From NCBI GenBank assembly GCA_027886185.1, contig WOAB01000895.1, positions 2,046,001 to 2,110,000 of the forward strand: 64,000 nt of DNA, in the 5' to 3' direction. Position 1 is the first letter of the stretch. Every line of letters starts with the position of its first letter. The stretch comes from Rheum nobile. Its lineage: Eukaryota; Streptophyta; Magnoliopsida; Caryophyllales; Polygonaceae. Under the pieces are notes generated by a model. That model made no database searches. It worked only from the letters and a program-made list of their open reading frames with translations, and was not told the DNA's origin. Of the stretch, positions 1 through 12,849 are shown piece by piece. Both the position numbers and the translations under genes were made by a program.

Positions 1-173
1 TTGATGTATTTAAATTGGATGACAGGTTTAAGTATTGATTCAATCTTGAACAGGGATTATTGTTGATGATTTTTTTTGTAATTGGAAGAGTTTTGGATTT
101 CTTTTCTTTTAAAAACCGTCTTATAGTCCTTCGGGACTATGGCACTGTGACACCTCTGGCCCGGGGTGTTACA
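1..173 (+). mobile_element. 3' end of a family-A LTR (partial)
   Basis: The window opens inside the 3' part of a family-A long terminal repeat, which ends in GGGGTGTTACA at 173. The last 170 bases closely match the end of the LTR finishing at 37161, including the inverted pair around the phrase AGTCCTTCGGGACT. The rest lies upstream of the window. Sequence just after the end (174-240) resembles the Helitron start region at 2092-2190, so this LTR probably sits inside an older Helitron copy. Confidence 0.85.
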
Positions 174-2008
174 TCGTCACGGTATTGAATTTGACACGTG
201 GCAACCTGTGATTTTTTAGATTTATTTTTAAAAAAAATATGTGGTATCCTACACTTACCATAAATAAAACATAAGTCATAATATTTTATAATATTTTATT
301 TTCGAAAATTATTATATTCCCACATTATTCTTGACAAGATATTTCTACAGTGCAGTAAATATGATTTTGCAGAACGTGTAAGATCGATTATTGGCATAAA
401 ATAATTCAGCAAGATTTCTCACAACTATTATTTAATAAATAATACTAAAGTAAAATAACAAACGGGCATACTATATGATTATTTGCCAAAAAATTGAACA
501 TGTAGATCACATACAAAATCATAAGTTTTTTTCCTTTCGGACATACTATATGATTATTTGCGTGTTTTGATATGTTATAATCATAAGTTTATAAACATGC
601 ATGTTGTTAATATGGATAGCAGGCTATAGATACTTAATAATTCAGATGTATATTTGGTATAGTTATTGGAAGCAAATATTATCCAAGTTTAAGAATTATG
701 CTTAATTGATAATTGATATACAATTAATTTATCTTATCAAAAACCATCATTTTCTCCCTTTTACTTTTTTCTTTCTAATTCTTTTGGATTACTCTTCCTA
801 TTTCTTGATCTTACCGAAATTTTGCTAGGCAATGGTCAAGACACACAATTAGTATAATTGTCAAATAAATTTTAGAAATTAAGGATCATAAATCGTTATA
901 TCTATTACTTTCAAATAATCAATTTTAAAAACAAACATAAAATTCTTTCATGCGTCAGATCATCTTTTAAAACTTCTATCATTACTAAGAAATATTTTAG
1001 ATGCAAATATTATTTTTGAAATGCTTTAACATCTTTAAAAATAATAATTATTATTACAACAAAAATAATAATAATATGCTTAAATTTTAAAATAAATAAT
1101 ACTTATTTTCTTGATAACAATTGTAAAAATTGTTATTCTCATAAAATATTACAAATATAATTCTTTATCTATTTTAACTTTAATATAGTTAAAAATGTTA
1201 TCAAATATCTTTCCTTATCTATGTTAATCTATAATGGTTGATTCATATATTCCTAAAATTTATATAACCTAGATAATTGAATACTTAAATTTTAATATAA
1301 TCCACCATATATAATTCATAACATCACATTTTTAAATACACAAATATTTATGATAAGATTTTCATTATAGTAACCAAATAATCTAAAAATTAAATTATAA
1401 TGATCTTGACCTTTTTCTTAATTATAAATATCAAGCTGGACAATTTTCAACTAGATGATATTATAATGCAATGATATTTACTTGATTTAAATAGAAGTTT
1501 GGCATGATATGATTTAAAAAGGGAAATATAAATCTAGACTTAGTAAAAAAAAATCACAACTGATTTGTTTTCAATTTTAGAATAATTTTATCCTCAAAAT
1601 ATAAAGAAATTTGTTAAGAAGGAAAATGAGAGTTAAAAATATATAAGTTTTTAGAAAAAAAAATATTATTGGCGTGTCAAAATATTATTGGCGTATTTTC
1701 AGAGGGAAATATAGTCTTAGGATGTTCAGATTATGTAATTATATAGTGGATTGAACTTAATTAGAAAATTTTGGAGATATTTTGTTGTGCTCATTTATTA
1801 TTTGGTATATACGATTAGTTTATATGACATTATTGATATCATGATTTATTTATTTTATTGTTATAAAAATGATGGTTTTATGTTCACTTGATAATATTAA
1901 GTAAATATAACTTGTAGAATCGGAAAAAAAAACGAAACTCAGAAATTAAAAATTGATAGTCAAACGTTTGCCTATATACCTTTACTGATAAACTTTTTTT
2001 GTTGCAAA
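174..2008. other. AT-rich DNA, starting with a truncated Helitron-like fragment
   Basis: Bases 174-300 resemble the 5' part of the Helitron at 2009 (shared words include CACGGTATTGAAT and GTGGCA). No matching Helitron 3' hairpin was found before 2009. The remainder is very AT-rich with no coding region, RNA gene or long repeat that I can support. Confidence 0.5.
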
Positions 2009-4099
2009 TCTACTATATATATATACTAAAGCAGAATACCCACTGTGTCACGTGGCGCGCCCAAAATGAGATCGAATTTTACGTTGTCCCATGGCATCAC
2101 GGTATTGAATTGGACATGTGGCAGCCTATGGTTTTTTAGATATATTTTAAAAATAAAAAAATCTGCAGTAATAGAATCTACACTTGCCATACGAATATTA
2201 TTTACAATAAAATCTTTCCAAAATGCACAACAAAATATTATGTAATACTTGATTATATTTTCCAATATTGACTACAGAATATTATATAATATTTGTTTAT
2301 GCACTATACGAAAATAGATCTGTAATATTTTTTAACATTAATTCTTTCCAAAACGGACCACCAAAAATCTTTTTTAATTCGTCTTTTTAGGCGTTTGATT
2401 TTGTTACTCAATAGTCAATTGACGTTTTATCCAAGTACACACAAATTAAAAATAATTTGTTATTTCTTTAAACGCATCCATTAAGCAATAAATCCAGATG
2501 CACTTAAATTTGTATTAAATTCAATTTGGAAGATATCAGATCAGACGCGTACACATATTGTTCCTCATTAATTAAAGAAGAGTATTAAACGCATCCATTA
2601 AGCAATAAATCCAGATGCACTTATGTATAAGATTATTCTATTTTCAAAACTAAACATCTCAATCAAAAGCATATAGTTTATATATATTTTTATATTTCCA
2701 TAATTAAAAATACTAAATAATAAAGGCAGAAAATTCTAGGCACCACCATTAAGTAGTTTAATGAGGGATTATCACTACATTTGGAAATATGTAATGGATA
2801 ATATATCAATTTAGTTACCATGAAAATATGTTTCTGTGAATGTATTTTAACATTTCGGAAATATAAGACTAGGATCTGGAATTTAGAGTCGCTAAAAGTA
2901 AACTTTATACAAAACAAATGTAAAAACGTGCTATAAGTATAATAGTTTATGATCATGTCAATATATTTTATGAAACATATTATTGGTATGCATAATATTT
3001 TTTTTTAGTCGTTCAAAGCGCGAAGTTTAATCTACTAAACCAAAACCTTATGTGTTGTCACCACGTTTGATTTGCCTACATGTCATCACTCATCTAACCA
3101 TCATCCACTACATCATCCAACTATTAGGAACAAATAAAAATGGATTATTAACTAAAAGAGTTGCAAAAAGTTTCGAAAAGATACGAAAAACATATAAAAT
3201 TATTTTCCATGTATAGAATAAGATAAGTTTTGATTATAGTAAGTAATCACAATCAATAAGATAAGTTTTTATTATAGAATCTCAATTTCTATGCGTAGAG
3301 AGTTTTTAACCTTATATTTTCCCAAGTAATCTTGAATAGATTAAAAAGTCTATTTTCCATATATCTTATTTGATGTTGTAAGTGAATATATAATCTTGCT
3401 ATATCATCTTAAAAGACTTATTGTTTTTACAAATCTTCTCTATATTTTTTCTACATATTGAAGCTATACAATTTTTTTACGATCAAGTCCACAAATTGCT
3501 TGAAACCGTAGATTTCTATCAAGAATATATAAAATATTATTGAAGAGATTCTCTCGGAGTCGATTAAGATAAATCCAGTGTTTATGTTGTAGTAGTTTAC
3601 TTATCAATTTCCATAACTAATGTATTTTGTAGAGTCTAATGAAAGTCATTTAAATTCAATTTATATGAACTAAAGAGCATATAGTATGTTGTATTTATCA
3701 ATTGCATTGTTTATATATGTATTATATTATATTATGATATATATATATATATGCTCTTTCATAATGTATTTTTATGTTCAAATGACACTCTATAAAATAA
3801 ATAACCCACTTTAACATAATTGTAAACCAAATTTCATATGGGCCTAATCTTCACAACATGTTTGTTAAATATAATTTATCATTATTAATATTATTGTTTA
3901 AAGTACTTATTGGTCGTAATTAATATAGTTTGATCATCTTCACAAGTTAGGGTTTGGTTAACTTTACAACTTAAGTTCAAGTACAAAATTACTTGAATTG
4001 ATTTGTGATGTCAAACTTATTATATGGGATGATCTCCGATGACAAATAGATTATATTTTGAAGCATTAGACATGACTTTAAAATATATTCTATGGGCTA

Positions 4100-5156
4100 C
4101 AAATCCCCTTAGTTCAGTGCAACCTTTTGGAGAGAATCGTAGTATTTGGTGGAGACTTTAGGCAAATCCTACCCGTTATCACAAAAGGAAGCAAGTAAGA
4201 TATTATTTTTGCCACCATTAATTTCTCTTATTTATAGGAATATTGAAAATTTCTTAATTTGACAAGAAACACGAGGATTCAATAAGTTACATCTGATTAT
4301 GATATCTAAGAAGCAAAGAAATTTTCTAAAAGGGTATTGAGCATCGGATATTGTACTATAGGTGGTGACAAGATGGAGAAGCACAAATACAAATTCCTGA
4401 TGAACTATTGGTGAATGATTATGACTTAGATATGATTCCAGTAATTATTAAGTTTATTTATCCCTATCTTTTGGACAATCAATTTTCTCCAAAATACTTT
4501 GAAGAACGAGCAATTTTTGCACCAACACATGAAGAGATAGATAAAGTTAATAACTATATATTATCTTTGTTACCAGGTAATGAGAAAGTGTATCTCAGTT
4601 CGGATAGTCTTTGCAAGACAGGTTTTATTGCAGATAATGATGCAAGTGTTTATACTTTTGACTACTTGAAAAGTATTAGATGTTTTGGTGTCCCAAATCA
4701 TGTATTGAAAACTAAGGTTAAGATCCCTATTATGTTGCTTTGAAATATTGATCAGTCTTCAAGTTTATGCAATGGGACAAGATTGATAACCACGCAGCTC
4801 GACAATCATGTCATACAAGGAAGAATTATTTTAATTACAATATTAGACATATAGTTTTGAATCCTCGCATGCTCATTTCACAATCAGACACTTCATACTC
4901 GTTCAAGTTTCAACGAAGACAATTTCTCTTGAGTGTCTGTTTTGCTATGACGATAAACAATAGCCATGGCCAATCTCTTACAAAAGTCGGTTTGTATCTT
5001 TCTCGCTTTGTTTTCACTCATGGTCAGTTTTATGTTGCATCACTCACGATCAGTTTTATGTTGCATCATGAAGAGTTACTAGCTAGCAAGAAATGTTTGA
5101 AGATTTTGATATGGGACAAAAACAAAAAAAAAGATTTAATACTACTACCAGTGTAG
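4100..5156 (+). pseudogene. Helitron RepHel helicase, C-terminal remnant
   Basis: This is the 3' part of the Helitron Rep/helicase gene, whose Pif1-family (SF1) helicase would unwind DNA during rolling-circle transposition. Readable blocks in order are VFGGDFRQILPVITKGSK near 4142-4195, then 4408-4743 with YFEERAIFAPTHEEIDKVN and SLLPGNEKVYLSSDS, then 4767-5156 with FKFQRRQFLLSVCFAMTIN and SHGQSL, the helicase motif-VI region. Blocks are separated by stops and frame changes (for example the TGA at 4741). Walker A and the whole Rep domain were not found. It is a dead gene; the family call is firm because several motif blocks occur in the right order. Confidence 0.88.
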
Positions 5157-5532
5157 TATGCAACGAAGTTTTCATTATTTGTAGCAATTTTGAACATCTT
5201 ACGAGATTTTATGTTTAGGGTTTTATTTTCATGTATTAGATAAACATTTTGATTATGCTTTATCGTTTTAGTAGTATAGATGTTAGGGATGTGACAATCC
5301 ACGTTTCAAAACTATTTAGCCAATTTTACTATTAATAAAATTATGGAGAGTTTTGTCCCTCTTTCGATAATGTATTTTGTTAATCTATTCAATATTTTGT
5401 ATTCCATTAGTACTTTTTTACACTAGCATTCATCTACTTTTATAATAGTCACTACCTATATATTTCTATATTAATTAAATATATAATTTTTATATACTAT
5501 ATTTTTTAAATGTAAGAAAAAAATAAACAAAT

Positions 5533-5549
5533 CCCGTGCAAGACACGGG
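5533..5549 (+). other. Helitron 3' terminal hairpin
   Basis: A perfect 6-bp stem (CCCGTG / CACGGG) with a 5-base loop, followed by TACTATACTAG up to the element end at 5560. This is the structure expected of the Helitron transposition terminator. Confidence 0.9.
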
Positions 5550-5645
5550 TACTATACTAGTTTAAATTTCTATTTATTTATTGTTTTGTAATACGCATAT
5601 GCAGTACGCATCAAATATGTACTACATATTCTATTATTTAGGCCC

Positions 5646-5690
5646 TTACTTTTCGGCGCATAGACAATTTTGCCTTTCAGCGCATAGGCT
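5646..5690 (+). repeat. MULE left terminal inverted repeat
   Basis: A 45-bp end repeat whose reverse complement is at 17739-17783 with three mismatches. It contains two copies of a CGCATAG word (one near each end), so the TIR itself has an internal repeat. Confidence 0.85.
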
Positions 5691-5694
5691 CGCG

Positions 5695-5830
5695 CGTAAC
5701 GTGGGGATAGGCTTCCCACATTACGCGCGGGAGTAGACCTTTTCAAGCTCCACACGTTACGTGTGGAGCTGTCCTACACGTTACGTGAGAAGACACTCCA
5801 CACGTAACGTGTGGAGTCAACCAGGCTTTA
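5695..5830. repeat. Left subterminal palindrome array
   Basis: About six tandem units of the near-palindrome CACACGTTACGTGTG or close variants, each with paired ACGT cores around a TAA/TTA centre and joined by short linkers. Position directly inside the TIR suggests transposase binding sites. That is inference. Confidence 0.8.
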
Positions 5831-6334
5831 AAAGCCAAATTTCTCTCATTCGTCTTCATTACCCTAACTCCCTTCTTCCCTTCCCGCATAACGCGTCTCG
5901 TGGATCTCCTCGTTACGAAGCAACGAACTCCGCCCGTTACGTTGAATCAAGATCTTTGAAAGGTTAGTTAGTAGAAATTGTTGTTTGGTTATTTTTTGTT
6001 AATTTTGAAGTTTTTTGTTGGATATTGTAGATCCATATTGTAGATCTATGTTGTGTAGATGTTTTTGATGGTGTTGTTGATTTTTTCTTTAATTTTGAAG
6101 TATTTTTTTGTATGAAATGGTGAAAATTTGTTAGATTTGTATAAAAGGTGTTGAGGATTTATGTTGAATTTTTGTGAAAATATGCAAATGGAAGTGATAG
6201 TGTTGGTGGATTTGTTAAAATAGTGTGATTTCTATTGAATTTATTGTATTATTTGATGAAAATAATTTTCGCCGGAATCTGGAAATTTCGCCGGAGAAGA
6301 CGACGGAATGTCACAGCCGGCAGTAGAAAACTGC

Positions 6335-6475
6335 AAATTCACACGTTACGTGGGAAACGTTTCCCCACGTAACGTGTAAAGCCATATCACACGTAATGTG
6401 TGAATTTGCAGTTTTTGCTGCAGATGTCATCACCCGTTACGTATGGGATGTCTCCACACGTAACGTGTGGATTTG
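6335..6475. repeat. Palindrome cluster upstream of the PMD start codon
   Basis: Five more units of the CACACGTAACGTGTG family lie in what appears to be the 5' leader intron of the PMD gene. They match those at the element ends. Confidence 0.75.
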
Positions 6476-6602
6476 CAATTCTGGCTTGCAAATTCGCCGA
6501 CATTTGGGTGCCATTCCGGCGACTCGCCGGCGTAGTATTTATCCAGAATACATAATACATAATATATTATTTTGATTAAAATGTGTGGATATATAACCGC
6601 AG

Positions 6603-8999
6603 ATGGAGCCTGGTGAAAGAATCGCACGTAGGAGGCGCCGCAACCTTGTCCGCGAACAGTCGTTTAGGACTGAAGAAGAGGTGACAAGGACGGAGAGAAG
6701 GCAACGTAGGAATGTATGCTACCGGGATGATGAGACTGGCGCCTATCAGACGGGAGCCGGTAGCAGTAGTGGGGCTGCGGGCATGATTTCCGCTCAGAGC
6801 TTAATGGCGGTGCCTTCGTTTCCTAGAGATAGGGCATATTCTGAGCCTCAATTCTACCCGGACTACCGAGAGCCCGCTGCGTGGTTATTCTAATACAATA
6901 GATCAGAATAACTACTACGGGCCAACTTTTAGTCCGCCGATACTACCGCCGCATGTGAGCCCTCACCACAGCCCGAACGCTCCCTATCATCAGCCTATGG
7001 TAAATACATTTAGTATAACATGAATTTGTTTAAAACTTGTAATTACTTTTGATTTATTTAATAAATGTAGGATCAGGCCAATACATGGGGGACTCAGGAC
7101 CAGGCCAGCAATGCCTGGATGCCAAGAGATGACACTTCGTACGTGGACGAGGAGCCTTAGGAAGCCTCTTCTTCGCGGGCAAAACCGCCCCGATCAAAGA
7201 AGAATTGGAGATATGATCCTGAATTGCAGGTGAGCGTTCTTGGAGGTCCGGAGAGCCCTAAACTCCTCAAGAGTTTTGTCAACCACGTGGCGTACCTCCT
7301 GTACCAGCGCATTGTAAGTTGCATGAAATTTTATTTCTTGTAATTCTTAATCTTATTACAAATAAGTCCAATGGATTTTTTAAATATGTTCATATGTTGT
7401 TATATATATATATATATATATAGTCGGTGCCACCGTTGAGGTTCCAGCAGCGAGGCAAGCAGTTACGCTCATGGCGTATCACACCGAATGCCGAGTGGGG
7501 TAGCATAGCGTCTGCGTCCGGGCTATGTCATCTACCGGACATCATGCACGAGCATGTGGATGAGACGCTGATTGGTGCCTTCGTCGAGCGTTGGCAACCA
7601 GAGACCAACTCATTCCACATGCCATGGGGAGAGATGACTATAACTCTCCATGATGTGCGGATGATCCTTCTGCTGAACATACAAGGGCAAGACATGGGTC
7701 CCCCACAGAAATGGCATGAGCAACTGGGCCCCAATGATTTGAAAAAGGCGTTGGTGGAGCAGGCACAGGAGTTTTTTGAGCTGCAGGGTGATGATGTCGT
7801 CGCCGGTACCGTGACAGCGAGAGAGTTTAAGGCTCATTGCCATGATTTGACTGACGAGACGCATGCGGCTGGGTTCTTGCTGTACTTGGTGGGGTCTTGT
7901 CTCTTTCCTGACAAGTCTCAACATAAATTGCCCGTTTATTATACTCCGTTCGTGGCTGATCCCTCGTCAACCAAGAACTATGCCTGGGGTACCGGTGTTC
8001 TTGCCCACGTGTACCGAAGCTTGGGCGAGTGCACAAGGAAAGAGGCACGACTCATGTCCACATGTTTCACTCTAATCCAGGTATAAATTTTCTTGTATAA
8101 AAACATATGTAGTTTTGTTATAGATGTATATTTGTTATTTACTCAATTGACTTACATATATATGTTTTGTAGGCATGGATATATCAATACTTCCCCATGT
8201 TTAGACCTGCACAGAGTGTATACTGGGACTGCCAATAGCCGATCCCATACGCCCATCGATGGGACATGTCACAGCCACCTAACCGGATCAGAAATTATAG
8301 GGAGGAGCTGGATGGGATGCATGTTGAGAGTGTAAGTGCATATACGGTCCTTATCTAGTATGTTAAAATATGAAATTATATGCATGATTAGTTGTTTAAA
8401 ATTCAATATGTTTAGGTTGAGTGGATGCCATATGGCCCGATTGACTTCAACGACGGGATGTTTGCTTCATCGTGATTCCATGGAGTCATATCCTGTTTGT
8501 GGGTCACCGAGCCTTACATGCCGGATCGAGCAACTAGGCAGTTTGGGCGTGCACAACAGTGTCCAAGACCGACGATTGTGCCAATTAGGGCATGGAGGGG
8601 CACGAAGATTAGCAGCTACACGGTGGAATACGATAGAGCCCAATTTGTATGGGATGCCCGCAATCAACATTCCATTAGCCTACAAGCTATGGGCCCTCTA
8701 GTCGTTCAACCCCACCAGTGTAGCGGTGATTACATGCAGTGGTACCTCCAGCATACACATCCATTCATCATCCCTACAGAGGGTGATCACGCTCAACAGC
8801 AGGTAAGAAATTGAATAATTATATCTTGTTTAATTTCGTGTACAAACTATTTATTAATCGTATCCACTTATTTTGTGTGCAGTGCATCGAGGGTTGCTAC
8901 GGACGTCTGAATCCATATCGCGATCACAAATGTGAAGACGTAGCCGAGGCGGTACGGCGATCATTGGAGCAAATGTATCCCTTCCTTCCGAACCATTAA
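6603..8999 (+). pseudogene. Plant mobile domain (PMD, MAIN-like) gene, broken
   Basis: Exons read by eye: 6603-6999, 7071-7313, 7424-8080, 8173-8331, 8416-8802 and 8883-8999, all with GT-AG introns, giving about 650 codons. A further 5' untranslated exon may end at 5962, because the ATG directly follows an acceptor at 6602. The first exon is Arg-rich then Pro/His-rich. Exons 2-6 carry the plant mobile domain, with FHMPWGEMTITLHDV in exon 3 and PDRATRQFG in exon 5. PMD proteins such as MAIN and MAIL1 act in silencing and genome stability in plants, and PMD also occurs within transposons. The function of the transposon form is unknown. Breaks are a frame change in exon 1 near 6870 and in-frame stops at 7158 (TAG), 8236 (TAG) and 8473 (TGA). 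A host origin is less likely because it lies between MULE ends. Confidence 0.85.
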
Positions 9000-9173
9000 A
9001 CTTTGCATTAGGGCAATAATGAATGTTATGACTTCTATTTGATTGTTTGTTATGATTTGGATTATGGTAACAATGAATGTTATAACTTTGGATTAAGATG
9101 TCGTCATTTTGTATTGTGTATGAGACCGTATTTTAATTCAGGTGAAGCTAACGAACTAGATGACGTAATTATG

Positions 9174-9447
9174 TTTCAATTTTACAGAAGACAAAGAAAC
9201 CGACACAAATCACATTCTGGTAAAGCGCACGGTTTGTGATAAACCGTGTGCTTAACCGTGTCATTTTACAGAAGGGGCAAAACAGCCAGAAATAAACAGT
9301 AGATCATCACGTAACGTGTGGAACAGCACCCCACGTAATGTGTGGTCGGTGTCCACATGTTACGGGTAATGGCACGGTTTGTTACAAACCGTGCGCTTTA
9401 TCAGAATGGTATTTCTGGCGGTTTCTGTGCCTTCTGTAAAATTGAAA
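9174..9447. repeat. Inverted-repeat module between the PMD and transposase genes
   Basis: Two arms of about 80 bp face each other. Each begins near CAATTTTACAGAAG and runs inward to the short palindrome GCACGGTTTGT...ACCGTG. The centre holds CACGTAACGTGTG units (9305-9370). A second copy of the inner part (GCACGGTTTGTGA through TTTTACAGAAGG) is at 12784-12849 in intron 1 of the transposase gene. It could be a small nested inverted-repeat transposon or a shared 3'-end or regulatory block. Confidence 0.7.
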
Positions 9448-12400
9448 CTTGTGAAAATTAAGAAAAATTGAACCTATACATATGTACAATGAACATGTGT
9501 CTTGGTATGAGGGAAACATGTGTCTTGGTATTTCATCAACAGCTCATAAATACAACGAATATGTGTCGATATACATCAAAGTCATTGCATTATACATATG
9601 TCTTAACATTCAATAGTTTCAACTTTCTTCTTTCCTCTTTGCTTCTTTGGGGCGACTGCTTGGTACTCCATCAATCGATCATGGATTTGATCTACCAAAT
9701 CACCCACAGACGGGTCATGATTTCTCACCCACGGCCCGTAAAGGTACGGCAATGGCGAGGTTTCGGCAAGGCCAATCTACATGAAAGTCAATGCATCATA
9801 CATATGTTTTAATATAAGATAGTTTCAACTTATTTGATTGTAGTAACGTACCGCAATTAAATGTTGCTCTTTCTCGACATGGCAAATGCATATCGTCTTC
9901 AGCTTCTCGCCAACAGCTTGGTCCGGCTTTGCCCTCATAGGCATGTATGTCGTTCCCACACCAGCACCGACGGAGACGAACATACAGTTGAATGCAGTTG
10001 CCACCAAACATCCCATATCCGGGAGGTCCAACCACGTCTCCCATGGGGCATGCCTGTTTTGCGAAGGAAACCATGCAAACTTCGCCTCTATTGCCTCAAG
10101 TGTCATCGTAGACATCCAAATTGGCGCGAATAACTCAGACTCTTGTTTCAACATAGCGATCATGGTACGTCGAACCAAAGCCCACTGCTCCTGCCCTAAA
10201 CCCAGACCATGCGCAATTGCTCTGTACCCGCAGTTTCCATCACCCACTATTTCCCATTGTCCTCCCACGTGTGGTTTCATACACTTGGGAAACTGGAGAA
10301 TATATCGCTTAGGGTTATTGATCAATGATGTGTGACCCGAAGGCATAGTTGAAGCGTCCTTTGGTGGTCTTCCTTTTTGCTTCTTCGGAGGTGTTCCCTC
10401 CATCTGTTGGTCAGTGTACTCCCATGCTGGCGGTTGTCTTTTGGTGGGAATGTTTAGAGCTCCTTGAGGCCGACCCTTATGCCTAACTTTAGCTGGCTCT
10501 TGCAGAGTAGACCGCTCTGGATGTGTTATACTTGTTAGTACAGAGACAGCTCTGTGTTGATCATGCACTGGCAATGTGGGGAAGACGCTTGCAGCAAATT
10601 CTTCAAGCAACGACCTATTCACTCTACGTTCTGTGGCTTCTTCTTCTTCTGACCGCACTTCTGACAAGGTCAATTGCCTCCAGAACGGATGCAATAAGCT
10701 AGGTTCAATTCGTTCATGGTTCATCACATTTTGCGCCATGTCATGCACGCAAAGCAAGCCATCTCTGACCCTCATCTGGCATCTGCATATAGTGTTCCAT
10801 AATGGAGCTTCGCCTTTCTTGTATTCCTCAATCAACCGAGCTAGTGCAATCACAGAGACCTTATAGTGCAGCTTGTAGAAAAGATGTGCGTTTGTTATCA
10901 GCATAAATCTCTTTTCTATGCTCTCATTCAATGTCCCCCTTATCTCACCAATATGAGTGCGCAACCGTGCATCATATTGATCGAATACGGTGCAAAGGTT
11001 GCCATCATTGCTAGTGAAGAAGCTTTTAAGACTGGAATGAGCCCCTTCAACCTTGTATTACAATCAAGAATCTGAAATCAGTATGTTGTTGTAAAAGTCT
11101 ATGTTCAAATAACCAGTTAAATTTAAAAACATAATGCACAAACCTGTTAGTTGTGGTAGTTCCGAGAGTGAACACTGTATCTATCCATACTGAGACGATT
11201 CTTTCCTTGTACGGGTCAAGCCAGTTTTTTTGTACAGACTGGAGACATTTTGGATATTTCCTCCAGTCTTGTTGAATCTTCTTTAGTGTTGCTTCATACC
11301 TTTCTATGGTTGTTTCCTTGAAGAGTTTCATGCAGTCGTTGGAAAACCTTGTGCCCCTAAACTTGTCCATGGCCTTCTTCCCGAAGTCTTCAATATTCTT
11401 CCTCACATGCCGCTTACATAGAAGGAATTTTGCTTCTGGAAACTGCTTTTCTAAGGCGTTCATCAACGCCTTCTCCCGATCAGTGACCAAACATGTGGGT
11501 GTTCGTTGCACCTTGACAAACATTTTTGAAAGTTGTTCTATGGCCCACTTGTAACTCTCTTCGTCGTCATGCTCTAGAAACGCCCCGACAATATTGTAGT
11601 TTTTTCAAACAGATGTGATGCCGACAATTTCAAGGAAGGGCAAATTGTAACTACACACATAATGATATGTTATGTGTGTTACTAACCTGTTAGTTGCGTA
11701 TGTAGAGTCCAGCAACACAATGTATGGAAATGCCTTCAGCAGCGACAACTGGTCCGGGCTTGTGAAGAAGATATATGTTATCTTGTTGGTCTCCTTATTG
11801 AATCTATGCTCCACGAAGTATCCCTTCTCATTGCACTCATAGAAGAACTGTTGCACAACTGTTCATCCTTCCATGCCCTTCTTTCGTATCTCATGCATGA
11901 TGTTGTACACTTGCTTCATCTTGGTCAAGTTTCCTGGGGACGACCTGATTGTAGTATGAATCTTTTGAGGTTTGTAATGATTGACTGTCATCACCCTAAT
12001 AATCTCCTTCTCTTCAGCGTTTGGTCGCCCAACTAATGCATGACCATACAAATTCTCTTTTATCACATGATTGTGAGTTCCATGTTGTACACTAATCTTC
12101 CATGATCCCTTCGGCCCTTCTTTCAGCCTCAATATGAATGGACACCCACACTTCTTCGACCTTGTGATGTCTCTCACTTGGTCAGCTTGTTTAGGCACGT
12201 TTTGTCCATGCCTATCGCACGGTAACCAAGTCCCCCCAAGGGCTGTAGACGTGGAAGGTTTATTCCTCCACTTTATGATGCAAAAGTTGTGACACATAGC
12301 AGTCTCTCGTGCCCACATAAATGCTTCTTCTCTGGACTCCCAGATTTGGTCAATTGTGAAGAACTTTGAATAATCAGCAGAGACGAAAACATCCTCTTCT

Positions 12401-12849
12401 GGTGGTACACTAAACTGAGGCTGTGTGTGTAGGGATGGAAAGCAAAATTGTGGGTTAGCATAAGCCGAATTCTTAGTCTCTCCATGAGATAAAGATGCTT
12501 CTAGAGGCGGAACACTATAGTCAAACGATCCAAGTGAGAAGGATGGTATCTCATCTGGTGTTTTACACTCAGATGGTGTGTTCCATTCCGGCAACGGTTG
12601 ATGAGGTGTTTCCCAACCAGAAAATGATTTTTGTGAGGTGCTCCAGTCATCGAGGGGAATATTGTTTAACCCCTCGTACAAATAATAGTTTGTCTGTATA
12701 CACATGGAATCATCTCATCAAGTAGTGAACTAATTATCAACTATGAAACCATAATTCCCTTTAAGAAAGCAAATTCTACTAAATGGCACGGTTTGTGACA
12801 ACCCGTGCATTAAACCGTGTCATTTTACAGAAGGCACATAAATCGCCAT

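Larger units (their letters stand above)
2009..5560 (+). mobile_element. Helitron with remnant helicase
   Basis: A rolling-circle transposon. It begins with TC at 2009 directly after an A, and ends with CTAG at 5560 directly before a T, which fits Helitron insertion between A and T. A GC-rich hairpin lies 11 bases inside the 3' end. The interior is AT-rich and holds a broken Pif1-type helicase. There are no terminal inverted repeats and no target duplication, as expected. A direct repeat of about 36 bp lies at 2469 and 2587. The N-terminal Rep nuclease is not recognisable, so this copy could move only with help from another element. Confidence 0.88.

Noticed and set aside
7528..8670. Antisense frames across the PMD exons
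   Set aside because: Shadows of a better-supported spliced gene with family motifs on the plus strand.
5646..9447. PMD gene as an ordinary host gene next to a MULE
   Set aside because: It lies between matching TIRs and contains the element's own palindromes in its leader; still possible if the TIR pairing is wrong.
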